From Leguminivora glycinivorella (lineage: Eukaryota > Arthropoda > Insecta > Lepidoptera > Tortricidae), in NCBI RefSeq assembly GCF_023078275.1, contig NC_062980.1, positions 12,046,783 through 12,110,782 on the forward strand: a DNA stretch of 64,000 nt, read 5' to 3'. How positions within the stretch are numbered: the stretch's first letter is position 1; each line of letters begins with the position of its first letter. Below the pieces are notes generated by a model. The model made no database searches and was not told where the DNA came from. It saw nothing but the letters and a program-made list of their open reading frames with translations. The position numbers and the translations under genes were made by a program. Of the stretch, positions 45,446 to 56,900 are shown in pieces.

Positions 45446-46512
45446 ATTTACGGTTGATTTTTACAAGGAGGCTTCTTTACGTAGACAAGATAGCTATTTC
45501 AAATTATTAGTTTCGAATCACGGGGGTTACGGCTAAATCTTGTGCAATTGGCGGTTTCACATTCGGATACTGAAAAAAATAGTCCCTATTCATAAGATTT
45601 ACCACTCATTCCTTTAATCCAATTAATGATCCAACAGATAAATTACAGTATATACCGATAATAAAGGCGGAAACACTACGGAAACACGAAATCTTGTAAG
45701 TAAAAGTGTTTTATACGGAACACAATGGACACACAGTTTGACGTTATAATTCAATTTGACAGAACAAATAAAAATAACCGCGAAATCGCGATACGAGGGT
45801 ACGTTTCAAAACCTATTAGAAATTGATTGACTTCAGTTTTTTATTTATCATTAATTTTATTGATATAAATGTGTATAATTATAATTTTACTTTTCATAAG
45901 AATTAAATTTTATTTAACTTTTGTTAAAATTCTTTAGCTTGATGTATGTTTTCTGTTATTCGCAGTCGAGTTAAGGTATGTTGACAAAATTCATTATAAA
46001 TGTCTCAGGAATAATGAAATACGCAACAGAAGTACAAGTTATAAATAAATATAATTTTATAAATTATATATCTAATTTAAACATAAAAGGAGTACTAATG
46101 TTTTTATTCTAGCAATCTTTTAAAATGTGACAACTCCAACTGTCAACGTCAAACGTGGATTGGATTAAAAATTATTCTCGTCACGAACGTCGGCGGGACG
46201 AGTTTTTATAAATGTTGTTGTTGTTGTTGTTGTTGATCGTCCTAGGACACCCCATAGGTGCATAGGGCTGACGTACATTAGAACTACTCTATAATTATGC
46301 TACGAATACTGTAACAATTAGTAGTCATTCTAATTTAGTAAATAACTAATCAAGACGGTTCCTAATTCTCAGTGGTTAGTTATACTTGAACCGAGCACAA
46401 GTCGTGAAAGTTGGTGAATGGTAGTTTTTTGAAATTTTCGGCCTGACTGTTACCTAATCAGAAAGCGGTTATCGTTATCACTGAAAGGACTGTAGTGTAT
46501 GTAGTGAGCACC
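45446..46512. promoter_or_regulatory. Head-to-head promoter region of RPA2 and spinster
   Basis: 1067 bp separates the start codons of the divergent genes. It includes a LINE tail (46206-46275). No core promoter motif was assigned; both transcription starts are inferred. Confidence 0.45.
46206..46275 (-). mobile_element. LINE 3' end with CAA tail
   Basis: The minus strand encodes SALCTYGVS, a TAG and then a (CAA)n tail of about eight units. It is the same family as 36580-36674, and only the last bases of the retrotransposon were inserted. Confidence 0.75.
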
Positions 46513-46717
46513 ATGGACCCGAGTGGTATAACACCTAATACTTCTAATCAGCAGCTGGTTAGCAACGGGGACAATGACTCGGCGACGGCTCTGCTGCAGG
46601 AGAAGCAGGCGAGGCGGCGGGATAATCTAAGAGACGTCAGCTTTGTCGAGTACATGACGGTCGGGATACTATGTTTCATCAACCTCATCAACTATATGGA
46701 CAGATTCACCATCGCCG
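46513..46717 (+). CDS. spin: Protein spinster (SLC63/Spns family), first coding exon (partial)
   Basis: The ATG at 46513 has a good animal context (CACCATGG) and is preferred to the upstream GTG frame. It codes 68 residues plus one base: a hydrophilic Ser/Asn-rich N-terminus, RRRDNLR, then a membrane helix VGILCFINLINYMDRFTIAG, and a GTAAGT donor at 46718. The NYMDRFTIAG stretch at the first helix is diagnostic of Spinster, a major-facilitator protein of late endosomes and lysosomes implicated in lysosomal carbohydrate or lipid efflux. No exon beginning with the expected second-helix sequence was found in the remaining 17 kb, so the first intron probably runs past the window end. Confidence 0.9.
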
Positions 46718-48450
46718 GTAAGTGCTATTGACACATTTATTGAGAGACCAGTCCTTGCTTTGAAGTGATTCTATACATTAAACGTATGTTGATAATGCTA
46801 ATGTAGGTGCTACCAATTTTTATCTAATTGGGTTTAGGTTGGAAGAACTCCGACAGGTAAGTCTTGAGCCTACTAAAGCAAAAGACAGTAGTTAAAGAGG
46901 TATCTGGTGCTATTTTTTCCTATCGTTATAATCTACCTGTTCAACAGGATTATTTTTTACTTCCTTGAAATAAAATTCCTCTCAGGTTTTTAAACATACA
47001 CACTAGATAAAATAAGAATTCTAATTTAGTTGCGCCCTAGTCAGGTAAAAATTGATGCTGTAAGTAAAGTTTATTATTGATATAATTAAAAATTAAGTAA
47101 CACTTTAATTGACATAGCTCATACGAAAGGGTTAAATAGAGTTAAGGCCTTACATCTTAGCTAAAAGTTACTGTTTCCCTGGTGAGATAATCTCCAATTT
47201 ATTTCTTAAAATAAAAGAATGTTTGCTTGAAATAAAATAAGGTAACTAAGGTATAAGTCACTTTCCCATTAGGGCCGATTCATTGTTTTCTCCTTGTATT
47301 AAGCCTTATAAGGTTCAATTCACAACTCGAATGTTTTCTTATGTTTCTCAAACTGATATCACACATAAAATGAATATTCATGTCTCATCTCATCTTATTT
47401 ATGATTTTATGATAATTATGTATACACAACTACTGAGACGAGTTGTGTTTAAACAATTGCATGCTACGTTACAGCTGCATATGAATTGGCCATTTCTCTG
47501 CAGGTGGTTATTGCCCGCACCTGTTTGAAATTTTACAATTGCTACCAAAGTCATCATAAGTTTTCACATTATTATTTACTTATTGTAATAAATTAAACTT
47601 GAATGTGTATGCTTGCATAATTATTCATGTAATAGTTGTTTGAATGTGACCTTTTAGTTTTATTTAAAAACAATAAATATCATACTTCTAAAAACTTACC
47701 TACAAGATGCACATGAATTTTTGATAGTTTTTTTTTCTATTGAGCAAAAGACTCGTATTTAGGATGTGAATTGCTAGTTACTTGAGAAAGAGATCATGAT
47801 TCCTAATTCAATTTATGGTAGCATTATTGTGATCCAAAAAGCACTGTAATTTTGAAATTGCGTTTTTTGAACCTAATGTAGGCTCAAAAAACGTATGCTA
47901 CAGTGTCTACAGTGTAGGGGATATTGATGCATTGTACCATTATGGAAATACATACTTTCAAATACAATGCACTTTAAACTTTAACCTTTTATCTCTCACA
48001 ATAACATATTATAATCACATGAAACCTATGTATAGGTATAGTTATTGTAGATTTACTTGTGCCCATCATTTGTGACCTCCAATTTCAGTTTTCTATTGTC
48101 TTTTATAATTGCTGTGGCGTAGTATTGCGTTGTATTTCTCTTTTGCCACCTCACCATGTTTTTTTTCTGAACTGTGGGATATTACTTGAAGCTCAGTGTT
48201 CAGGTAGGTACTAGACCTCGAAGATCGTAATAATTTATGAGTTTGTCACAATCAAATACGGGGCCGTAGGTATCCTGAAAATGGTAATTTTATGATTTAA
48301 TTAAAATTGCGTTATTTGCATTTCTATCGCTCTTATCGCTGCCATAGAGAGGCAGCTAAACGAAATTTAAGGGATCTATTCTATATGCGACCAGTTCGCT
48401 GGACGACATCAGGCTGATATCTTCACGCGAACTGGTATTCTATGGATCCC
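46718..48450. other. Probable spinster intron 1, first part
   Basis: Non-coding A+T-rich DNA; no repeat with clear ends recognised. Confidence 0.45.
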
Positions 48451-48453
48451 TTA

Positions 48454-48598
48454 GGCTCCGCGCACACGGGCGACAAAACTGTTTTGTCTCCGTCGCTCGG
48501 TCTATGGGCTAGTATGAAGGTGCGCACACGAGGCGACGCAACTTTTCATACAAATACGACGGAGACAAAACAGTTTTGTCTCCCGTCTGTGGGGGGCC
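48454..48598. mobile_element. Harbinger-like foldback MITE (145 bp)
   Basis: TTA flanks at 48451-48453 and 48599-48601. Inverted arms include GGGCGACAAAACTGTTTTGT and ACAAAACAGTTTTGTCTCCC, with CCGTCG / CGACGG further in. The ends are GGCTCCGCGCACACG and, inverted, GGCCCCCCACAGACG. Confidence 0.78.
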
Positions 48599-50424
48599 TT
48601 AAATTTTCATTTTCAAGGGAAGGGACTATCGAAAGTATCGAACACATCAAAATTACACTGCCACGCCCTTGAATAGGTATTAGGTAGGCATTCTTGCGAT
48701 AGTGAACGAAAAGCGAAATTTCGGTTAAATATTATTGTTGTGTAGCTAAAAATGCATTTTTCGGTGGTATGGTGGTATTCCTGTGAGTAAGCGTATGCGT
48801 TATCTTCACTTAGCTTAGCGTATTTGTTGTCATTGTCATTAACAAAGATTAACGAAGCTCATGAGTCAAGCATCCTGGGATGACAATGTGTAATCTAATC
48901 TTTTTAAATTACTTACTGAAAATTGGTAAGGCATGCGACCATTTTGCGCAATATGTAGATAAAGATAAGAACCTGCGTGGAAAATTGTAAGCCAGTTAAT
49001 CTTTATCAAGTAAAGTAAACAACTTTTCAGACCTTGTTACGTAATTTTTGGAGGTGCCCGAACGCTAAACGTGCATAGAACTACCGTGAGACACTGACAT
49101 ATCATGTAAAATCGGGTCTGCGTCGGGATACCATAGGCATCGCGCGTGCTCAATGAAAATGCTCCTCGTCACGGAGTGAAACATGTCGAGCAATCTTCGA
49201 TAATTTTACGTGAGCTGAGTTACCCGATTTTACATGTTTAATATGTGAATAGAACTGTCAGGATCTACACCATATTACCTAATGGACTCACGACTCACCC
49301 CTTATCCCAACATATTCACGGTAGAGCTGTTTGAATAGTGAACTTTACAGATTGTGAATGAATATGGTACTCTAGTACCAAGTCTCATTTCGTGTTCACT
49401 CTCTAGAGTAGTAGAATGAAATTAACGAAATCATTAACATAAAGGTCCTTATATGTATACCTATTTATATAATTGGTAAGAGGAAATGCTATTTTCTAGC
49501 AACAGACGAAAGCAATCGGCTTTAAAATCTGTTAAGCTGGAACCTATAAATATGTCATCACAGCCTTATGGTCACTTAAAGTGCATTTAAAAATGTTAAA
49601 TTGAAGCGGTTCAACATTCAAAGAAATCCATCAGCAGTAAAAGTAGGAACGATGTTTTTATCGAGTCCTCCCAAGTTCGGTTCAGTTTCCGTAACTGATC
49701 CCGACTGTCGACTGTCCGAACAAAAAATATGAACTGAGTTAGTGTTAGTATCTTAGGTACGTATCATCATATATATTCATAAAATGTATACATATATATT
49801 ATGTTGGTAAGGCCTGACCGGAAATATATGACTACGCGCCATATTGCTGAATTTCATTAGAACTATATTCTTCATACTATACTGAACTGTCACCCCATAC
49901 ATCAGAATAACAGCGCCCTCCTGACAATAGTCATATATTTCATAATCATAATATTCCTGGTCACGCTTTAAGTACATACTTTTCGGGTATATATTGCTTG
50001 TCAATTTTCTTCTTACATTAACCAATTCGCGTAGGTTTATTCCCTATATAATTAAGAAACATAATAGTTATTTACAATAAGTTGCATAGACGTAGGCTGT
50101 AAACGCAACTCCCACGATAAAATACTCTGCAGAGTGCCATTACAAATCGTTCCATGTAATCGAACGAATTACTCGACTTTCAATCACCGTACAGTCGTAA
50201 AACGCATTTTTGAACCATTCATTCCTGAACGAGTGATGGTTTTGTAAGGTGGCTATTACGAAGGCAATTATAGGGCTTTAGTGCGAGATGTGAGAGGCGA
50301 GGAGAGGTCGACGTCACGTAATCGGGACCCTAATCTCCATGGTGCGCTCACGTGCGTGGGTTCTCATAGCACGATGAATGAAAGGCGTCATAAATAGGAC
50401 GTACGTTGTTTGATTTTTATTCTG

Positions 50425-50665
50425 AAACTAGCTTTTTCCTGCGGCTTCGCCCGCGTACTTAAAGTAATTTTATTCAAACGTTGAACTTTGACCCCCATTT
50501 CACCCCCTTAGGATGCGAATTTTGAAAAATCCTTTCTTAATGTTCCTCTACACCTTATAAGGAACCTACGCCAAATTTGGAATCTCTAATAGGACCAGCG
50601 GTTTCGGCTGTGCGTTGATATGTCAGTCAACCAGTCAGTTTCTTCTTTTATATATTTAAATGTAG
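50425..50665. repeat. Dispersed repeat (CTGCGGCTTCGCCCGCGTAC ... GTCAGTCAACCAGTCAGTTT)
   Basis: Begins AACTAGCTTTTTCCTGCGGC, contains TTTGACCCCCATTTCACCCC and ends GTCAGTTTCTTCTTTTATAT. This layout is typical of a very common lepidopteran interspersed repeat. Confidence 0.65.
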
Positions 50666-51124
50666 TGATAAGACCTTAACACATCACGAATCATTTCTGT
50701 ACAAGGATAATTTTTATTGTTACCATTAATATCGCCTCAGTAGTTTTCGTACTTGAATAAACTGTATGAGATTACTTTGTTATGAAGTCTGCCAAAATCA
50801 TAACACTTATTAAACACTTCACCGAGAGTTTCAGAAACTATTTACATACTTATGAAAAAGTAATGCTACATTGATAAGAAAATAATGAAGAGGATGATAT
50901 AACCCCATAACAAAAACCACTTCCTATGGCGTGATGTTTTTCCCCTATTACACAAATAAATATGTAAGGAAATTACCAACTTAATTTACAAACACAGGAA
51001 ATCGGAAGAAGTAGGTAATGATGGCCGTATAGAGTACTTAATTTTGGCATAGTGTTAAGTATAAATATTACTAATTTTTAATCAGCAATACAATAATCAC
51101 ATGTGACAAAGTAATAGTACATTA

Positions 51125-51255
51125 CTACAGAGGCCGGGACAAAGGGGGTTGCCGGCCGAAGACATATAGACATATATAGGATAGGTCTGAGGCGGGCAAC
51201 CCCATTTCCCGCCGAGGTATGTATAGTGCTTTTCTCAAACATGGTATGAAATAAA
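51125..51255 (-). repeat. CCGGCCTC repeat, copy 2
   Basis: Inverse-oriented relative of 29895-30005: AGAGGCCGGGAC at one end and TATAGTGCTTTTCTCAAACA at the other. Confidence 0.65.
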
Positions 51256-51659
51256 TAAAGTCTACTGAAAATAGTAACTTTGGATGGCTGTATCTCCTAA
51301 ACGGTGCGTCGTAGCGCAAAAATAATCGAATTTTCGTTCCCCTTTGATACACCGTATACGCTTATAAAAAAACAAAAAGTTAAAAAAAAATTCAAAAAAA
51401 AACGAAAAATTTTTTTTTGTATGAAAACGCACCCAAAATCAAATATTGTCTAGGGCCCGTACCAGTTGCAGTCGGCACGTCTATAAAGCCCCTTACAGTT
51501 TTTTTTTTAATTGGCTAAATACCTGGATGTTATGTCACAATTATCTGTGTTTGGAAATTAAAAAAGAAGACTGCCGGCCTTGGCCTGCAAGGTTTGTATG
51601 AAATTCCATTATCTATCAATCGTCAAAAAATTCTTACAGAAAGTGAACATCTTATTATA

Positions 51660-51785
51660 CTCTGTCAAACAAGTTTGTCAGTAAATAAGAACAAAGAAAA
51701 CTTTAGTTATCCTTTTCTCTAGCACCCTAAAGAAAAGGATGCATATAGTTTTCTTTTTTCTTGCTTACTGACAGACTTGTATTCT
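51660..51785. repeat. Imperfect hairpin, about 50-bp arms
   Basis: AAGTTTGTCAGTAAATAAGA ... ATCCTTTTCT faces AGAAAAGGAT ... CTTGCTTACTGACAGACTT across a 12-base loop (CTAGCACCCTAA). Probably a small foldback element. Confidence 0.6.
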
Positions 51786-52333
51786 AAATTTTCCTATGAT
51801 ACGCTCGTGTTGCTCGACTTTATAAAGACGAATCTGTAATGCGGTAGGCAGTTGACAATATTTGCGGAGCACTAATTACATGCGGGATGTTTATAGGATA
51901 AAGTGTGACGAGGGTAGATTCCCCAAGGGCTCAACAAGTGTTGCCAGTGTTGCCACCCTTACCCTTATCTTGATTAAAATCTTAAAGTAATCAGAAGCTC
52001 GATTTGCTGAACGCAGCTGTTTGGGGATAACACAATGTAAATACTGGAGATATGACTAATGATAGGGCACCTGGTTTGACAATGAAGAACTTTAACGGTG
52101 AAGATAGATAAATGATAAGGTTTTATGGAGATTATTCAAAGTTTATACTTAATGTTAGTCATTGTTTTACACTGGTAGGTATGATAAAATTAGCTGAATC
52201 AGAGAGGAATGAGACGAGGAGCTGATGTGGCTTCCAAATTCAGATTGGACCAAGAGCAAAAGTAGATTGTATGTGTGATGTGTCGCATCGCATCGTTAAT
52301 ATTAACCATGAGAAGGTATCAGATATTTTTGGT

Positions 52334-52746
52334 CATCATCCTCCTTGCAGTTGCGTTATCCCGGCATTTGCTACGGCTCATGGGAGCCTGGGGTCCGCTT
52401 TGATAACTAATCCCAAGATTTGACGTAGGCACTACTTTTATGAAAGCGACTGCCATCTGACCTTCCAACCCATTATAACTAGGTCTTATTGGAGTTAGTC
52501 CGGTTTCCTCACGATGTTATTCCTTGCCAAAAGTGGCACTGAAGCTTTAGTAGTTTCATGTGTTCTGCCTACCCCTTTATGGGATACAGGCGTGATTGTA
52601 TGTATGTATGTATGTATGTTATTCCTTCACCGAAAAGCGACTGGCAAATATCAAATGACATTTCGCACATAAGTTCCGAAAAACTCATTTGTACGAGATC
52701 GAAAATCGCACGCTCGTTCTTACCGGTAGGCCACACCAGCGCTTAT
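52334..52746 (-). mobile_element. Second tRNA-headed SINE family, with 16-17 bp target duplication
   Basis: ATCAGATATTTTTGGT occurs at 52318-52333 and again at 52747-52762. On the minus strand the head GTGGCCTACCGGTAAGAAC resembles a tRNA A box, and the body continues TTTTTCGGAACTTATGTGC ... GACTAATCCCAATAAGACC-like sequence to the 3' end. The B-box region of the head appears deleted. It is interrupted at 52527-52618 by another retroelement piece. Confidence 0.82.
52527..52618 (+). mobile_element. 5'-truncated retroelement tail nested in a SINE
   Basis: GTTATTCCTT occurs on both sides (about 52517-52526 and 52619-52628), a 10-bp target duplication. The insert reads GCCAAAAGTGGCACTGAAGC ... 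CCCCTTTATGGGATACAGGC and ends in a (TATG)n tail, as expected for target-primed reverse transcription. Confidence 0.8.
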
Positions 52747-53820
52747 ATCAGATATTTTTGGTACTTTCTGTCAAATATTGTAGCTGACTGTACGATAAAC
52801 TTGCATTACAAGAATGAAATATAAGATCTCTGTGACCTATGCAACTTGAAACCGTCATAGGTGACTGCGTTTAACCTTGACCATTTATTTTCTTTTGTAT
52901 GACAGTTAACATTAACACCGACTTTGTAAATACTGTAGAACAAAAAACTAAACTAGTCAATAGACATTTTAATATCCTAGTCCTTGTTTTAACTGACGTT
53001 TTAAGTGGTTGTGACTAATTGTCGTAAGAGAGTAGTTTAAAGTTTATTCGAGCAACTAACCTAAATAAGTTGAGCTTCTTCAAAGAAAGTGGTTTAAATA
53101 GCGTCTTCCGCCCATTGTCCTACTATTTGCTTTTCTAGTTAAATACACTTTTCCCTACGTTTTTACACATTTTCCACATTGTAAAGGACTAATTTAATCT
53201 AATTCTTTACGTCGGCCTCAGACGCAAAATACGAGTAAATATGTCTCTTAAGTTTTTTCTTGTATGAAACATAGAAACTTTTTTTTTACTTTTTTGGCGT
53301 ATTACACTTTATATTACAATATTTACAATAATTAACTTAAAATGAAAATAAACGTTTATTAAAATAAAAAAATGTTACGTGTTATTCTGGTCCCCATACT
53401 AGGCACAGCCTGTCCTGTGGTGGACATAAAACATAAACAGTGTTTAGAAACAAAATAAAAAGAATTGAATGAAACCTATTGGATATTATACTCGTATCTA
53501 TAAAGATGGTTTAGTTTAGAGATTCAGATTTTATGGACTTTAGAAATTACAGAAAGATATGGTTCTGCAATGTATCATGCAATAATAGGGTACAAGCAAT
53601 CCAAGTATTTACCTACTCGTCGACCTCGTCTAACTAAAGCCTTATCGCAAAATAAGAATGTTAGTTCAGCCCACGGAATAAATCTGTTCTGTGGTTCAGC
53701 CTCTTATCGCTTTGGCATATGTATAGCTAGGAAACATTTAATACTAAGTTGAATACTATCTAAACCGATCTAGTTATCGTACCATGTCACGCTCGCGGAG
53801 TAGTGAGTCACAGCACAGAT

Positions 53821-53940
53821 GTGACGTCACCTTTTATGATATCCAGTTCCATTGGTGCATTTGGCGCGCCAGACCGTCTGGCCAAGTCTAGGTACCCTTC
53901 GACTGACTGCAATTTATTTGTCTGTGATCTGTGACGTCAC
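53821..53940. promoter_or_regulatory. Pair of CRE-like palindromes
   Basis: GTGACGTCAC is present at 53821-53830 and 53931-53940, 110 bp apart, with TGATGACGCC just after the second. TGACGTCA is the consensus for CREB/ATF bZIP factors. Position in the presumed spinster intron makes an enhancer possible; function is inferred. Confidence 0.35.
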
Positions 53941-56900
53941 TGATGACGCCATTGCTTTCCTTTTTGTTTCATTTCCCGGCGGTCAATTGAGTCAATTCAT
54001 GTCGAAATTGTAACTAGATTGCAATTGATTGTTTAGATTCGACGTCAAAATAGTGTTATCACTACTTAAATCGTAACAATTGTTACGAAATAATTTATGT
54101 CCTTACCTATTTATTTGTTACACAACTTGTATTTGAACAGGCATGCACTAAACAATGTAGTTTTGATACTCGTGATTCAAACGCTTTGAGACTTATTGTG
54201 ATGCACTTCACAAAATGCATAGTCACCTATACGTGACGTGACAAAACGAATATTTCGGCTGTACCATGATGGAGGTCTGATCTCTATATGAAGGGACCAC
54301 AGACATATTTAAGTAGGAATTTATTATAATATTAATAGTAGAGGTACTTTGAACTAACAGTATGCTTCGCAATTTTATAGGAGGTGAAATCTCAGGTCTT
54401 CAAAATAATGTGACTTTACAATGTCAAGCACAACACAGATCGTCAAAAAATCATGTTAAGGTATTGCGATTTATTATGAAAGCCAAACGTGCTAATTTCA
54501 AAGTCAGGTGAACAACATATTCTAGGCACATATCGAAGGTCAGACATCACAGTATCGTTAACTGATTTTCTTTTTTCAAATATTTTTAGTCACGAAGACG
54601 TGAAGGGGCTCAAATGAGTGTCCCACTTAGCTAAATATCTGTGGAAGATACTATGAATAACTATTTGAGAATGGAATGTCTGGCAACAAAAAAACCTATT
54701 CTTTGCTTATTAAACATTAAGTTAAATATTAATGTATGTTAATGAGCCTTAGGTCAGGTATAGGCGTAGGTTCAAGATTCACGATTGCATTCAATTGTTT
54801 CTAATCAGTTCAAATACAATGCTGGTTGAGTAATTAGTTGCATTATTGTGTACTGAACTGGGTAACTATTTCTGGCATTTTTAGTCAAAAGGTATCATGT
54901 TGCCATTGGTCGTTTAAGGACAATTTCTGATTTACAGTTTTATATCGTAACTTTTAGTCCGCTTTGTGTATTAAAATATTGCCGACAATACCTTTATTTT
55001 CTTTGTAATAAATAAAAACCAAAATGTATCGTAGTCGCTGTTATACCTACATAGTACATACCTATGTTTAAATTCTAATTTATGCAATGTCCTTAGTGTT
55101 AGTGACCAGCTTATTTGTTGTATTTTAATTGCCTAGGCAAGGTAGCGTTGGAGTATTTCTATTCATGCATGTATAAAAAATAGTTCTAGTTGTTTCACCC
55201 TTCATATTCTTAGTTTAGTTCAATATAAATATTATGTACATAAGTTATATAAAAAAATTGTACTATTCAATTTATTCTGACCAAATTTCATCTAAAAATC
55301 CAACTAAACAATAACCCTAAAAATGTCATGTTTTCTAAATGGCTATTGATATAAGTTACACCGCGTGTAATAAAAAGGGTTGTCCCCATTTGTTCACCAA
55401 GTTACTGCGTGGCTCGGGTGTCCGTTTAATGAATAAAATATGGGAGAGCTTATGCTAGCTTTGCCCAGTCAGGGGTATGCTGGGGTGTCGGTTATGAAGC
55501 TTTTTATCGCCTGAATACGTGGGGTTGTTCGGTAATAATTTTGACAGTTTGTGACCTCGCTTTTTTATTTTGTTTATTTATTAAATTTTTATTGTCACAA
55601 AAGAAAAATGGAGATATGCTGAGTTTTGTGAAAATTTAAACCCCCTCCGTGGCACAGTTGAGCGAAAGACGAAAAAACAAAAAGTAATAAATATTCATTA
55701 TGCGCTTACAATCTTGCTTATTTGATAACCGTCATTATTTTAGATGCAGTACATATATTTTTAGCTTATTAACATTACCGTATATTAACTTCATCCTCGC
55801 CCTATGTTTACTTCAGTTTCCTTTGAAGTTTTTCTTATACCCGCCGGTGACATCGCCACTTCAAAGTGTGCATATGGGTCGCCGTGTCATAAAGTGTCAC
55901 AAAAAATATCGAATACGCCCCTTGAAGTCGTTTTGTAACTCGTAAACTTCTGTGCTTATTTATGTTGAATAATCGAATAACATAAAACTTGTCCTTTCTA
56001 TACTTTTACGACTCCCAGTAAATGTTGCATAACTAATAATGTAAGGTTAAAAAGCCTGACAAGCTATTAAAATAAATAAAACACACTTCTTAAATGCTAT
56101 TGTTTTTTTTGTGCTACGAAAGCAATAAATTATGGAAAAGAATGTTCGGATTGTTTGTTTTTAAGCCGATTAAAAACGGTTTATAAATCTATAAGATTAA
56201 TAATTAGCGTTCAACATTAATATTCATATTTATTCCCCCTCACAGTTTTAATCCTAATGTGCGTGCAGTGTTATTTTATTTCCATCGCTAATCGAACAAT
56301 CGCTGAGTAACTTGGAACTCTTTAAACCTAACAAAGATACTTAATAACAGACCACAATTATACTGGTTTCACTAAACATAAAAGCTTTATTATTAATCGG
56401 GACGCTCACATGCATCATATGAAGGGATCAAATAGGATCAGATCAAATTTATGGGCTTACGTTGCGCTCGTTCCACCAGGATTTATTTTATGTGTTCACT
56501 GTTCTCGACGTATTAACATGGCTTGCCGCGTACAAGCCTATCCAACGCTGAGGGAATCCAGTGTAAATCGAATCTCGAGGGCTTAACAAGTGTACATAAT
56601 GCGAGACCTCAAGTATTCTGGTCGTCTGGTTCACTTGCGTTCCAAAGCAGTTACAATCACTCCCCAGCATTACACAGCCACGTTAAACCCCTTGAATCCT
56701 TTCATATCAGGTGTCCCCATAGACCCGATACAATGGTGTTTGGGCGGTTTCCCAAGGCACTTCAATTAAATGTTATCTTAAAAATAAACAACTTGAGCAT
56801 TTGACTATTTTGACTGGACGTTGGTGGTCTGTGCTTTTAAAAACATGCGTCCACTTACGGCAATGGACTAGACATGTCAAGTGATAAAAGCGATCGTAAT

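Larger units (their letters stand above)
48599..52317. other. Probable spinster intron, with scattered repeats
   Basis: No coding sequence recognised. The recognisable repeats are at 50425-50665, 51125-51255 and 51660-51785. A segment near 49080-49250 (CGTCACGGAGTGAAACATGT, TTACCCGATTTTACATGTTT) also looks repetitive. Confidence 0.4.

Noticed and set aside
46495..46512. Upstream GTG start of spinster
   Set aside because: Animal genes start at ATG, and 46513 has a strong context.
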